Shown: one piece after another, positions 51,100 to 63,960 of the stretch
Numbering within the stretch: position 1 is the stretch's first letter
Layout of the letters: each line of letters starts with the position of its first letter
Assembly: GCA_013339765.2 (NCBI GenBank)
Contig: CM023454.1
Location: 63,989,878 to 64,053,877, forward strand
Origin: Haemaphysalis longicornis
Taxonomy: Eukaryota > Arthropoda > Arachnida > Ixodida > Ixodidae
Length of the DNA stretch: 64,000 nucleotides
Direction of reading: 5' to 3'
Notes under the pieces: model-generated
Told to the model about the DNA's origin: nothing
Databases searched by the model: none
Seen by the model: the letters and a program-made list of their open reading frames with translations, nothing else
Made by a program: the position numbers and the translations under genes

Positions 51100-52100
51100 T
51101 TGCGGAGGGGATCGAAAGTAGTCGGCCATGGTGGAGGGGAGGCGAGGCTTCGGTGATCGGTTCTGGTGGCGTGGCGGCGACGGCGTTCGGTTTATTCGGG
51201 TGTTGGGACTGGTAGAGGTGGGCGGGTTGAAGTGAGTGCGGGAAGAGAAGCAGTTTTGCTGGTCATTGGAGTATCCAAGGGGCAGTCGAGTACTGTAGTT
51301 GGCGTATCCGTTGCGGAAGGACAGGAGCCTAGGGTTGCGTCAGTACCGGACAATATGGCCGACTCCAGAGCAACTGAAACATATTGGTTTGTTGTCCAGG
51401 GTACGCCGGGTTCCGGGGGGGGGGTAGCGTGGAGGATAGTCGATGTGGGGAACGGGAGACCTAAACTATTTTTGGAAAGTAGATTCAATCGCGCACACAT
51501 GGTGAAGGCCCAGGTGGGCTATTTCGTCGCGGACAATGGCTTGGATGGCGAAAAGGCTGTGGAGTTTGTTCCGATCCGGCCCGTATGGCACTGCAGTGGT
51601 AGGGGCCATAGCCTCCAGTTCTCGGCGCACGAATTTTGTTATATCTAGCGATGGCGGAAGGGGATTTTGTAGTCGTGAAAAACGGGCTGGTGGACGTCCC
51701 TCTTCGCATGATGATGCAGCTACTGTGTGCGGAAGCCTTGTGAAGTTGTGGGCAATATGGCGTCCTTTGGCCTCTTCGAATCGGCGACATTCCGTAATGA
51801 TGAACTCTACTGTGGCACAGTCTTTGCACATAAGAAGGTTGAATGCGTCATCCGCAATGCCCTTCAGCATGGGGCCTACTTTATCGGACTCCGCCATGGT
51901 GCTGCCAACCTCCGAGCAAAGGGTCAAGACGTCCTTGATATACGCGACGTAAGATTCGGTCGACGAATGGGCGCGTGATACGAACTCCTTTCGCGCAGCA
52001 TCGTTTTGAACAACTCCCAACTGGTCATTTCGCTCTCGTGTGTCTCAAACCACTTCTACGTGGGACTTTCCTCTTTCAGGTTGAAGATCGCATACGCCAG
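51100..52100 (-). pseudogene. gag: Gypsy B gag
   Basis: On the minus strand the frame 52,020-51,466 encodes the capsid part (ARKEFVSRAHSSTESYVAYI, SDKVGPMLKGIADDAFNLLM, ATVEFIITECRRFEEAKGRH). The matrix-proximal part up to about 52,200 is in other frames. The knuckle at 51,381-51,340 reads CFSCSGVGHIVRY followed by TGA where the final Cys is expected. A Pro/Ser/Arg-rich tail follows. The segment from 51,738 upward is duplicated at 58,653-59,100. Confidence 0.85.
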
Positions 52101-52359
52101 CATGACGGTAGGGTCCCGCCTGTCGTGAGCGCTGACCCGCTCAAAGAGGCTGAGCCAGTCGTCAAAATCAACGTCGATTGTTCCGGTAAACAGGCCAGTC
52201 TCTAGGGGATGAGACACGAGGACGGGGGTATCGTCGACGCGGTTTATTTAGCGTTCGGCATGGTGACACAAGGAACCGAGCGTCTGTTATAAAGCTCCGT
52301 GGTGGGTGGAGCAGGTGGACCACGCCTGGGCGAGGGTACGAGATGATGTGTTGACTCGA

Positions 52360-52381
52360 ACTCCGCAACCTCCACCAAGGA
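52360..52381 (-). promoter_or_regulatory. Candidate primer binding site region of gypsy B
   Basis: On the minus strand the 5' LTR is followed by ATCCTTGGTGGAGGTTGCGG. TGGTGGAGGTTGCGGAG is a plausible complement of a tRNA 3' end, and it resembles the TGG-AGGTGC sequence in family A. The tRNA is not identified. Confidence 0.4.
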
Positions 52382-52554
52382 TGTTACGTGGCGAAGACAC
52401 GTAAGTTAGAGCTATTTATCAGTCAGAATACGCTGCGAAGCACTGGATTAGGCAACAGAGTGAGTCCGGGGACAAGCGTTGTCGTTGTCGTCGTCTTCTA
52501 TCAGCGGCGCAGCTCCCACCGAGTGTTTTGCGCGAACAGGGATTGCCCCGTCAC
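52382..52554 (-). repeat. 5' LTR of gypsy family B
   Basis: Plus strand TGTTACGTGGCGAAGACACG ... GATTGCCCCGTCAC. A near-identical copy lies at 59,292-59,463 inside the duplicated block. Confidence 0.88.
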
Positions 52555-52555
52555 T

Positions 52556-53927
52556 ATATCAAGTTTATTTGTAATCGCAGTTCATAGAATCTGACTTTGA
52601 TGTTTCATTCAACCGACGTACAAAAGTGTGTAACTTTCATGTAAAGAAGAAAATCGGAACAACCAATGGGTATTTTTCTGTAACCAGCAGCACCTCAGCA
52701 AAGTAAAAAGTTTCTTCCAATACAAACGGTATTCCGTCAGGTTGCGGTCTAAAAATACAGCGGATCAAGTGTGTGTCTTTATGCTTCCTAAGCTATGATT
52801 CGACTATTCACTAGAGGCTGGTCGCTTCAACAATAAGGTGCCTGTTTTTATAACATTAGATTGCGGCGGCGTTACTTCAAATCAAGTACAACGGTCGGTG
52901 TTCCCCAACCTTAAGCAGCTTTTCTGGGGGGCAGCTATATTATCACAAGTTGTTTGAAAACAAGCTGACGAAATTCACTTTTATAAGTGATAACAACTGG
53001 CCCGTATTCTTCCTAACAGATTTTTCTTTTGAACACAATTGCTCGTTAACAGCAGTGAAGCGAGGTTAGCTCAGGATGTTTTACGATTTCAAACCTTTTT
53101 TGAAGATACGGCGAATGACAGCATTCTTCCAAAAAGTACACTCTCGGACAGATGTTGATATTTTATGCGGATATTTTGTACGTAGAGGCGGCGTAAGATT
53201 CGCATATTTCATGCGTTGAGCTTTGTTACTGCGTAGAAGAGACCGTGTCGTAAATCTAAAATATGCATGTAATGTTTTATTCTAGAAATACACAAATGGT
53301 ATAAAGACTGTATTCAGTCGCTGAATATACACTGTCATGCATGCATAGTGCTTTTACAACATATTTTGGCACTTTTTACTGTATTGTTGGTATTGCGTGT
53401 TAGGGAAGGCTTTCTTATGTAGATGCGTCAGTAAGAAGGACGCCCTCCTCGATATCTATGAGAGCTAAACTATGTGCTGCTATGTTTGCTAGAAAATGAA
53501 TGGGTGTCGAGTGTATTGCATTTGGTTGTAATTCTTCCACTGTCAAAGTTTGCAGTGTGCTATCTTATAGATGAGTTTTCCTAAACAAGATTCCCACTAT
53601 GCTATAAATGTTTTTACTCAACATTTTGCTCATACTATTGCTCCTCCTCGGGGTGTATGTTGATTGTGCACTGCCTCCTTTTCGACAAGAAACGGCATCT
53701 GAATGGACTTATTACGCTGTCCAGCAGTTGAGGCTGCAGTTTGGAGGATGATTTTATCTTTTACTAGATTGTTGCTTGAAAATGGTTCACACTCCCCTCA
53801 CTATCCAGACTGGTTGTCCATTACTGCGTGAGACCCGAATATAAAGTATTACAAAAATACAATAATATGCCACCGAAGTTAGCACAGAACTATTTTGGAG
53901 TCCTTACACTACGTAACCCCCAAATCG

Positions 53928-53969
<42 letters not shown>

Positions 53970-56279
53970 GTGTGAATAATATTAGCCGCTGTTCTCTAAC
54001 AGTTGCCTGTTGTGCTTTATTTCTTCTCACACAATATCAACGGCTTAACACCTGTGTTGCATGGGCAAAGTGAAGTTTGTACCTTAATTCTAGAATCACC
54101 GATGCAAAAGAATTGAATATCTAGAATTCCGTATGTCATCAGAGCTGCTCTATGATCTCAAGCCGAAATGCTGATAAACAAAACATTATTATTCGTGCTA
54201 AACGTGTCACAAGTCTTGCATTAATTTGGTGTCACTCCGCCTGGGGGATACAGTGGCCAGTCAACACAACGCAAACCTCAAAAAGTGAATTCTCCGTGCT
54301 ACAAAACCGCTTTCAAAAAAGAATTCAGAAGTATTTTTTTTATTTTTCCTTAGAAGCTCTATGACAGAGCATTGGAGAAGAACGAATACACAAGAAATAC
54401 ACAATCATAAACCAAAAGCCAGTGCGGCTTTTGAGAAACAGAATAAAGGAATTGTCAAAGATTAAAAAATAGAAAACATTTACTATAAACAACAAAAACA
54501 ACATCAGAAAAAAGGGAGGAGCAAGATGAAAAACAATATTTATTGACTTTAAACATTGACAGCATGACAAAGTTCCAATAGTGGTTCGCGCAATGCTTCA
54601 TGAATATTTAAATTGACAATGATTTCGAAAAGATCACTTCAGATTGGAATGGAGCGAGGCAACGCCGATGACGTGAAAATACATTCTCAGCTGTTTACCC
54701 CAACCCCGGGTTCGTTGTGGCCAACTGCAAGACAACTTTATTGTTGAAGGTCACGTAAGTGGTCTATTCTGATAACAGTCCATGTTTTTTGCGTGTTTGC
54801 CGCCCCAGAGTAGTCCTTCTGGCTCCTTCCATATGTGTTTCAAGCGTCTGTGACACGTTTGGCTGGAGGAATAGCACCAGTTAAATTAGTTGAATAACTG
54901 TAGCATCGTTTGTCCTACATGACCGCTTAACGGCGTCCGCGCAAGTTTAATGTGCCATGTGCATTGGAGGGCTTGATATATCTTGAAGAACATCTTGAGT
55001 GGGCAGACTCCTTTTACGTGTGTAGCGATATTTCTTCGCAATGTTTTCGTACTTTTCCTCATCTTTTCGATTTGTCAGCACTTTGTCATGAGATTCGGTG
55101 GAGACTTTTTTAGGGTACTTGTAACTGCTGATCGTGTGGCGGTCTGGATTCCCAAATCTCTCCTTCTTTGTTTTGACTTCGTGTTCTCCAAATCGTCACG
55201 TTTTGCACTCACCAGCCCAAGCACCTTCACACCATACTTTTCGCAAGGGCACCATCTATCTGAACGCTCCGTGCATGTTTATGAGGTTCGGTCTATCTGC
55301 ATTTTGTTCTCAAGTAATGCTTCGTCTGCCATTGGTGGAGCTTGTTAGTCTCCATGAAGTTGATGTTTCGAGAGAGCTATTTCCAATTCTTTGTCTAAAA
55401 ACAGAACCGTAGCAGTTGTCTTCTTTCTTTGGTGTTAACATATATTCTGCTTGTTTAGATCAGCCACTCTTTGAGTGACCTGTGGCCTTTGACATTAAAA
55501 TAAAGATGTCCCCAAAATCCCTCTTCCTGTTGAGGGAGTCAGTGGCCTGCACTGCGGAATCATTCTTCTCGGAGATACATTCCTGTTTTTTGGGAGCAGT
55601 TGTTTTAATCACAGCAAACCACTAACATATTTGCGACGTCCCAAAAAGATCCGAACGTCTAGGTACCAGGAGTATCTCTATTATACATCCGTAAAATGCG
55701 CAATGTTTTTATGAAAATTTTTGGATTTTTGAGATAACGTTGCTTGCACGTTAATGTCGGACGTTCTTTCAAGTATGCTGAAGACGTACTCTCGATGTGG
55801 CTGCTGCTTCATATGTTGACGGTATTCAGACATATTTTGGTGAAGTTTTTTAGACGTTGCTCGTGTGTCCGTTTTTTACTTCGTACATTTCCATCGCCGT
55901 TACATTTATTTTAGCTATATCTGTAATACTTTATTTTCAAATTCTCTGCAGGCGTTTCGTTTTGAAGTTACCGAGGGGTTTTGTATGTGTTTTGTGTGGG
56001 TTTTGTGCCAAGAAGTCTGTGCAAATTTTGTTATCCACCAATATTGCTTTTTCGGAAATATAAATGCGGAGGACATAATGAATGAAATAGATTCAAAATA
56101 AGCCTAAAGACAATTTGACGCTTATAAGAGATTTTATTCAGTGAAACCATCATTTTACTTGGTCGTTCTACCATCGTAATGAAAATACAAACGTTGACAT
56201 GACAAATCGCTGGCGAAATGTTCAACCACATTTGTTAAAAAAATTCTCCAGGTTGTACCGATGGTAGAAGGCTGATCAA
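52556..56279. other. Duplicated non-coding flank; no gene confirmed
   Basis: AT-rich sequence present in both duplicated blocks. On the minus strand there are lysine-rich open stretches near 54,980-55,430 (ESHDKVLTNRKDEEKYENIA) and 55,660-55,900 (SEYRQHMKQQPHREYVFSIL). They look protein-like in composition but match no family I know and are interrupted. A (CA)n run lies at 53,931-53,967. Confidence 0.4.
53931..53967 (+). repeat. (CA)n microsatellite
   Basis: About 18 CA units. The corresponding place in the second duplicated copy (60,841-60,873) is shorter and interrupted, with a C run at its end. Confidence 0.95.
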
Positions 56280-57060
56280 CAGGAGAGCTAGCGGGCTCCC
56301 CCCCCCCCGTCACTCTGGTCACCGTACGGACATCTTACTCCGCAACGGCAGAAGAGGCACTAACTGCCCTGGCCCGCACCACTAGGCTGCCACCACACAT
56401 TATAATCACTTATTCAAAGACTACCACTTAAATCTTCATTCGTGGTAGCATTTCGGCTACAGCACTCAAGATTCTCCAAAATCCTTATACTCAACCACTC
56501 TACCTTGTCTGGACACCAGCCCATACTGGGGTGTGAGGCAACGAGGCGGCCTACCCAGCAGCAGGAGATCTTAACAGCCATGCTATCTCACCTCACTCCT
56601 GCTCTCTAACACAGTGCTTATTCGGCAGCGATCGTCTGCTTTCGTACCAAAACGCCATGGAGAATTATCGCGCGTCCAACCGCAGTTTTTCACTGCCTAC
56701 ACGTCCCTCTACAACGCTCAGAAGCGCTTATCGTGACTCCTTAATACCAACTTCCTCGCCAATAGATCCCTCCTCTTCAAACCATCCCTATGAGTAAACT
56801 GCGCCAAACCGTTCCCTCTGTGACTCTCTGGACGCACTAAGTCACGGTATGTGGGCCTGCCCTCTTAGCCCATTCCACCCCCTCTCCAGCGTCGAGCAGT
56901 TGCAGGACGCGCTCGGCTGCTGGCATCCGGGGGCGCAGCTACCTCTAGTTTAACGAGCCGCCGCTGCCACCTCCAGCCTTCAGTTGGCAGCCACCACGCA
57001 TTCCCACTCAACTTGCTTGGAAAATAAACTGATTTCTCTCTCTTTCTCTCTCCCTTTGTC
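56280..57060 (+). pseudogene. LINE RNase H and 3' end (left duplicated copy)
   Basis: The plus strand encodes, over several frames, TSYSATAEEALTALARTTRL (Glu region of RNase H), TYSKTTT where the Asp is expected, LKILQNPYTQPLYLVWTPAH and TGV.GNEAAYPAAGDLNS (C-terminal His motif). Next come SLTQCLFGSDRLLSYQNAME and a Cys-containing MWACPLSPF tail. It is the 3' end of a LINE of the same broad group as LINE-3. It ends near AATAAACTGATT and a (TC)n stretch. Confidence 0.7.
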
Positions 57061-57119
57061 GGAGGCCCGGCTATTTCAGCTGACATGGGTTTCTTAACTT
57101 GCTCCTGAAAGCTCTCCAT

Positions 57120-58652
57120 GAGGGGCCAGCCGGGATCATTTGATCGGTTGGCTTAAACATATGTAACAAGGTTGAGCGTCTAGTACGCGCTCTAAACGGT
57201 GGCTACGGGTTCGTGAACTCGGCGTTTGCAGCTCGAGCTGTTTTGTACTTCCCACTTCCGGCACGAGCTTACGTGAACTGGCGAGTAGAACAGCACGCGA
57301 GAGATCACGTCACAAACGCTGGGAACAGTGTTCTAGAAGGGCAAGTTGGATGAGGCTGGGTGCTCGTTTCGAAAGGCACGCTTACGTGCACTCGGTCATT
57401 TCTTTACTTTTTTGAGTGCCCCTCTCATGGCGTAAGACACGCGCAAGCCTGGATGATGCGGTGGGATCCTCACGTGATGCACGCTCACATGCGCTTGTTT
57501 TTTTCTGCGCTCAGTATTTTCTTTTTTGTGAGCCCCGATGTGGCGGTTGATGAATAAATCTTTGGCGGTTGATGAATGACTCACTTTCAGTCCTTCAGCA
57601 TTTTAAGCATAAGCAGATTAAAAGAATGTAATTGTGACATTTTTATATTCAGCACACCATTCTGCTGAATATAGAAACCTTATTTTCACACAAGTTGGTG
57701 TCTCTTTTATGTCTAGCGCTGAACTGCAAATGCAACATCAAACTCGTAACAAGACTGACTGCCAACTTTTACTTCCGAAAGACCTACCCCGAATAGAATG
57801 CTATACAGTAAAGTCATCCCGCCTATGCAACACACAAAGCATGCTGGATGCCATAAAACTGAGCCAGTATCAATTACAACTTGCATGTATTATGTTTTAC
57901 TTCCCGAGAAGCTTGTTTGCGCCCTGATTATTCCGTCTGACCGTCATATTTGTTGCTTAAATGCCACCCATTTCCTTATATTTCTCATGTGCATCTTAGC
58001 TAAAACAAAGATTTCTTGGTTTCCCCATGTAGCTCCTGCTGCAAGCCAATCCCGTCCCATGCCCCACTCTGCACTGCATTGTAGTAATTGTGCGGTAGGT
58101 GTTCCTATGTGGCCTCATTAACTGTGCATTGACGCACAGGTAAATTGCAAAAATATTCAGCTTGCTTGGCATCAGGGTGCAGGAGGTTGAGTAGTAGCCA
58201 AAGGGAGTGGTGTATCTATTATTTTGAATTTATTCCTAACTGGTTTTTAAGCAATGCCGCAGTCACCACCGTCACATGGCCGTTTACGCAAAGGCCACTG
58301 AAAAAAACATAGACAAAATGCACATAATTTTTTGAAAGCCTCCCTAACAACTGACTACAGTCGAATTCTAACCTTGGAAAATCGAATATAGTCACCACTG
58401 GATATTTGACAAAGAGTTTAAATTAAAAGAACACTATGTTTGAATTTCATTGTGCCGTGATAATTTCTTGCACTACTTTGATGCTTCCTGCTGTACAACG
58501 TATATTTCAACTAAAAATGTTGGCGTAACAGGACAAGCAAGCAGGACAACAGAACAAGATTTTCAGTGATGTGTTTTTTGAAGGTATAGCTATGCATATA
58601 TACCAACTAGCCAACCTCGCCATTCTGCTGCAGGATGTATACGTCCAAGGCA
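57120..58652. other. Spacer between duplicated blocks; no gene recognised
   Basis: About 1.5 kb that is single-copy in this window. Short frames such as 57,634-57,927 carry no recognised motif. It contains neither LTR nor LINE motifs. Confidence 0.4.
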
Positions 58653-59110
58653 TTGTGAAGTTGTGGGCAATAGGCGTCCTTTGGCCTCTTCGAATCGGCG
58701 ACATTCCGTAATGATGAACTCTACTGTGGCACAGTCTTTGCACATAAGAAGGTTGAATGCGTCATCCGCAATGCCCTTCAGCATGGGCCTACTTTTTCGG
58801 ACTCCGCCATGGTGCTCCCAAACCTCCGAGAAAAGGGGTCAAGACGTCCTTGATATACGCGACGTAAGATTCGGTCGACGAATGGGCGCGGATCGAACTC
58901 CTTTCGCGCAGCATCGTTTTGAACAACTCCCAACTGGTCATTTCGCTCTCGTGTGTCTCAAACCACTTTCCGTGGGACTTTCCTCTTTCAGGTTGAAGAT
59001 CGCATACGCCAGCATGACGGTAGGGTCCCCCTGTCGTGAGCGCTGACCCGCTCAAAGAGGCTGAGCCAGTCGTCAAAATCAACGTCGTTTGTTCCGGTAA
59101 ACAGGCCGGG
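58653..59110 (-). pseudogene. gag: Partial gypsy B gag in the duplicated block
   Basis: The minus strand repeats the N-terminal capsid part of gypsy B gag (HSSTESYVAYIKDVL, LKGIADDAFNLLMCKDCATV, ATVEFIITECRRFEEAKGR). It then ends abruptly at 58,653 where single-copy DNA begins. No other pol or gag part is present here, so this is not an independent insertion. Confidence 0.85.
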
Positions 59111-59291
59111 CTCTAGGGGATGAGACACGAGGACGGGGGTATCGTCGACGCGGTTTATTTACGTTCGGCATGGTGACACAAGGAACCGAGCGTCTGTTAT
59201 AAAGCTCCGTGGTGGGTGGAGCAGGTGGAGCACGCCTGGGCGAGGGTACGAGATGATGTGTTGACTCGAACTCCGCAACCTCCACCAAGGA

Positions 59292-59463
59292 TGTTACGTG
59301 GCGAAGACACGTAAGTTAGAGCTATTTATCAGTCAGAATACGCTGCGAAGCACTGGATTAGGAAACAGAGTGAGTCCGGGGACAAGCGTTGTCGTTGTCG
59401 TCTCTTCTATCAGCGGCGCAGCTCCCACCGAGTGTTTTGCGCGAACAGGGATTGCCCCGTCAC
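59292..59463 (-). repeat. LTR of gypsy B in the duplicated block
   Basis: It matches 52,382-52,554 almost base for base. It differs by a lost GTC in the GTCGTC repeat and small changes. The flank CACTTATCAAGTTTATTTG corresponds to CACTATATCAAGTTTATTTG in copy A. Confidence 0.88.
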
Positions 59464-62400
59464 TTATCAAGTTTATTTGTAATCGCAGTTCATAGAATCT
59501 GACTTTGATGTTTCATTCAACCGACGTACAAAAGTGTGTAACTTTCATGTAAAGAAGAAAATCGGAACAACCAATGGGTATTTTTCTGTAACCAGCAGCA
59601 CCTCAGCAAAGTAAAAAGTTTCTTCCAATACAAACGGTATTCCGTCAGGTTGCGGTCTAAAAATACAGCGGATCAAGTGTGTGTCTTTATGCTTCCTAAG
59701 CTATGATTCGACTATTCACTAGAGGCTGGTCGCTTCAACAATAAGGTGCCTGTTTTTATAACATTAGATTGCGGCGGCGTTACTTCAAATAAAATACAAC
59801 TTTCGGTGTTCCCCAACCTTAAGCAGCTTTTCTGGGGGGCAGCTATATTATCACAAGTTGTTTGAAAACAAGTTGACGAAATTCACTTTTATAAGTGAAA
59901 ACCCTGGCCCGTATTCTTCCTAACAGATTTTTCTTTTGAACACAATTGCTCGTTAAAGCAGTGAAGCGGGTTAGCTCAGGATGTTTTACGATTTCAAACC
60001 TTTTTTGAAGATACGGCGAATGACAGCTTTCCCTTCCAAAAAGTACACTCTCGGACAGATGTTGATATTTTATGCGGATATTTTGTACGTAGAGGCGGCG
60101 TAAGATTCGCATATTTCATGCTTTGGAGCTTTGTTACTGCGTAGAAGAGACCGTGTCGTAAATTTAAAATATGCATGTAATGTTTTATTCTAAAAATACA
60201 CAAATGGTATAAAGACTGTATTCAGTCGCTGAATATACACTGTCATGCATGCATAGTGCTTTTACAACATATTTTGGCACTTTTTACTGTATTGTTGGTA
60301 TTGCGTGTTAGGGAAGGCTTTCTTATGTAGATGGTCAGTAAGAAGGACGCCCTCCTCGATATCTATGTGAGCTAAACTATGTGCTGCTATGTTTGCTAGA
60401 AAATGAATGGGTGTCGAGTGTATTGCATTTGGTTGAAATTTCTTCCACTGTCAAAGTTTGCAGTGTGCTATCTTATAGATGAGTTTTCCTAAACAAGATT
60501 CCCACTATGCTAAAAATGTTTTTACTCAACATTTTGCTCATACTATTGCTCCTCCTGGGGGTGTATGTTGATTGTGCACTGCCTCCTTTTCGAAAGAAAC
60601 GGCATCTGAATGGACTTATTACGCTGTCCAGCAGTTGAGGCTGCGGGTTTGGGGGGTGATTTTATCTTTTACTAGATTGTTGCTTGAAAATGGTTCACAC
60701 TCCCCTCACTATCCAGACGGGTTTTCCCCATTACTGCGTGAGCCCCGAAATAAAGTATTACAAAAATACAAAAATATGCCACCGAAGTTAGCACAGAACT
60801 ATTTTGGAGTCCTTACACTACATAACCCCCAAATCGCTACAAAAACACACACACCACACACACACCCCCCCTCGTGTGAATAATATTAGCCGTTGTTCTC
60901 TAACATTTCCTGTTGTGCTTTATTTCTTCTCACACAATATCAACGGCTTAACACCTGTGTTGCATGGGAAAAGTGAAGTTTGTCCCTTTTAATTCTAAAA
61001 TTTACCGATGAAAAAGAATTGAATATCTAAAATTTCCCGTATGAAATCAGAGCTGCTCTATGATCTCAAGCCGAAATGCTGATAAACAAAACATTATTAT
61101 TCGTGCTAAACGTGTCACAAGTCTTGCTTTAATTTGGTGCCACTCCGCCTGGGGGATAAGTGGCCAGTCAACAAAAGGCAAACCTCAAAAAGTGAATTCT
61201 CCGTGCTAAAAACCGCTTTCAAAAAAGAATTCAGAAGTATTTTTTTTATTTTTCCTTAGAAGCTCTATGACAGAGCATTGGAGAAGAACGAAACACAAGA
61301 AAACACAATCATAAACCAAAAGCCATGCGGCTTTTGAGAAAAAAGAAAAAAAGGAATTGTCAAAGATTAAAAAATAAAAAAATTTTTTCTATAAACAACA
61401 AAAAACATCAGAAAAAAGGGAGGAGCAAGATGAAAAACAATATTTATTGACTTTAAACATTGACAGCATGACAAAGTTCCAATAGTGGTTCGCGCAATGC
61501 TTCATGAATATTTAAATTGACAATGATTTCGAAAAGATCACTTCAGATTGGAATGGAGCGAGGCAACGCCGATGACGTGAAAATACATTCTCAGCTGTTT
61601 ACCCCAACCCCGGGTTCGTTGTGGCCAACTGCAAGACAACTTTATTGTTGAAGGTACGTAAGTGGTCTATTCTGATAACAGTCCATGTTTTTTGCGTGTT
61701 TGCCGCCCCAGAGTAGTCCTTCTGGCTCCTTCCATATGTGTTTCAAGCTCTGTGACACGTTTGGCTGGAGGAATAGCACCATTTAAAATTGGTTGAAAAA
61801 CTGTAGCATCGTTTGTCCTACATAACCGCTTAACGGCGTCCGCGCAATTTTAAATTGTGCCTGTGCATTGGAGGGCTTGATATATCTTGAAGAACATCTT
61901 GAGTGGGCAGACCCTTTTACGGTGTGGCGATATTTTTTCGCAATGTTTTCGTACTTTTCCTCATCTTTTCGATTTGTCAGCACTTTGTCATGAGATTCGG
62001 TGGAGACTTTTTTAGGGTACTTGTAACTGCTGATCGTTGGCGGTCTGGATTCCCAAATTTCTCCTTCTTTGTTTTGACTTCGTGTTCCCCAAAAACGTCA
62101 CGTTTTGCACTCACCAGCCCAAGCACCTTCACACCATACTTTTCGCAAGGGCACCATCTATCTGAACGCTCCGTGCATGTTTATGAGGTTGGGTTTTATC
62201 TGCATTTTGTTCTCAAGTAATGCTTCGTCTGCCATTGGTGGAGCTTGTTAGTCTCCAGAAGTTGATGTTTCGAGAGAGCTTTTTTAAATTCTTTGTCTAA
62301 AAACAGAACCGTAGCAGTTGTCTTCTTTCTTTGGTGTTAACATATATTCTGCTTGTTTAGATCAGCCACTCTTTGAGTGACCTGTGGCCTTTGACATTAA

Positions 62401-63179
62401 AAAAAAGGGTGTCCCCAAAATCCCTCTTCCTGTTAAGGGAGTCAGTGGCCTGAACTGGGGAAATTTATTCTTCTCGGAGATACATTCCTGTTTTTTGGGA
62501 GCAGTTGTTTTAATCACAGCAAACCACTAACATATTTGCGACGTCCCAAAAAAAACCGAACGTCTAGGTACCAGGAGTATCTCTATTATACATCCGTAAA
62601 AGCGCAATGTTTTTATGAAAATTTTTGGTTTTTTGAGAAAACGTTGTTTGCATTTAATTTCGGACTTCTTTCAAGTATGCTGAAGACGTACTCTCGATGT
62701 GGCTGCTGCTTCATATGTTGACGGTATTCAGACATATTTTGGTGAAGTTTTTTAGAGTTGCTCGTGTGTCCGTTTTTTACTTCGTACATTTCCATCCCCG
62801 TTACATTTTTTTTAGCTATATCTGAAAACTTTATTTTCAAATTCTCTGCAGGCGTTTCGTTTTGAAGTTACCGAGGGGTTTTGTATGTGTTTTGTGTGGG
62901 TTTTGTCCAAGAAGTTTGTGCAAATTTTGTTATCCACCAATATTGCTTTTTCGGAAATATAAATGCGGAGGACATAATGAATGAAATAGATTCAAAATAA
63001 GCCTAAAGAAAATTTTGGGCGCTTATAAGAGATTTTATTCAGTGAAACCACCTTTTTACTTGGTCGTTCTAAAATCGTAATGAAAATACAAACGTTGACA
63101 TGACAAATCGCTGGCGAAATGTTCAACCACATTTGTTAAAAAAATTTCCAGGTTGTACCGATGGTAGAAGGCGGGATCA
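59464..63179. other. Duplicated non-coding flank, right copy
   Basis: This repeats 52,556-56,279. The minus-strand frame at 62,613-62,840 (SEYRQHMKQQPHREYVFSIL) is open here, while the same place in copy A is interrupted by a stop. I do not recognise the product. Confidence 0.4.
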
Positions 63180-63960
63180 ACAGGAGAGCTAGCGGGCTCC
63201 CCCCCCCCCGTCACTCTGGTCACCGTACGGACATCTTACTCCGCAACGGCAGAAGAGGCACTAACAGCCCTGGCCCGCATCACTAGGCTGCCACCACACA
63301 TTATAATCACTTATTCGAAGACCCCATTCAAATCTTCATTCGTGGTAGCATTTCGGCTACAGCACTCAAGATTCTCCAAAATCCTTATACTCAACCACTC
63401 TACCTTGTCTGGACACCAGCCCATACTGGGGTGTGAGGCAACAAGGCGGCCTACCCAGCAGCACGAGATCTTAACACCCATGTTTCTCACCTCACCCTGC
63501 TCTCTAACACAGTGCTTATTCGGCAGCGACCGTCTGCTTTCGTACCAAAACGCCATGGAGAATTATCGCGCGCCCCAACCCCCGTTTTTCACTGCCTACA
63601 CGCCCCTCTCCAACGCTCAGAAGCCTTATCGTGACCCCTTTAAATTTCCAACTTCCTCCCCAAATTGATCCCTCCTCTTAAACCATCCCTATGAGTAAAC
63701 TGCGCCAAACTGTTCCCTCTGTGACTCTCTGGACGCACTAAGTCAGGTATGTGGGCCTGCCCTCTTAGCCCATTCCACCCCCTCTCCAGCGTCGAGCAGT
63801 TGCAGGACGCGCTCGGCTGCTGGCATCCGGGGGCGCAGCTACCTCTAGTTTAACGAGCCGCCGCTGCCACCTCCAGCCTTCAGTTGGCAGCCACCACGCA
63901 TTCCCACTCAACTTGCTTGGAAAATAAACTGATTTCTCTCTCTTTCTCTCTCCCTTTGTC
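63180..63960 (+). pseudogene. LINE RNase H and 3' end (right duplicated copy)
   Basis: This repeats 56,280-57,060 with small indels. The same TAEEALTALAR and LVWTPAHTGV regions are present in broken frames. It shares its insertion point with the left copy, so it arose by duplication and not by a second LINE insertion. Confidence 0.7.

Larger units (their letters stand above)
47384..52554 (-). mobile_element. Ty3/gypsy family B, full length, minus strand
   Basis: An element of about 5.17 kb is bounded by two LTRs of about 172 bp that start TGTTACGTGGCGAA on the plus strand. Read on the minus strand from 52,381 it has a primer-site region, gag, protease, RT, RNase H and integrase, with a purine-rich stretch before the 3' LTR at 47,555. 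All domains are recognisable, with frameshifts. Flanking bases do not form a clear target duplication. Its 5' LTR and part of gag are present a second time at 58,653-59,463 as part of a larger direct duplication. Confidence 0.9.
51738..57097 (+). repeat. Direct duplication, left copy (A)
   Basis: The block of about 5.36 kb is repeated in the same orientation at 58,653-64,000. The offset drifts only from about 6,915 to 6,900 over its length. The match covers part of gypsy B gag, its 5' LTR, about 3.7 kb of non-coding flank and a LINE 3' end. The left breakpoint lies in TTGTGAAGTTGTGGGCAATA (51,738 and 58,653). Confidence 0.93.

Noticed and set aside
53828..54073. Open frame over the CA repeat
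   Set aside because: The Thr-His repeat comes from the microsatellite. No homologous domain flanks it, and the frame is not kept in the duplicated copy.
58653..59463. Independent second insertion of gypsy B
   Set aside because: Both the LTR and several kb of non-element flank are repeated in the same order, and the left edge is inside gag. A block duplication explains this better.
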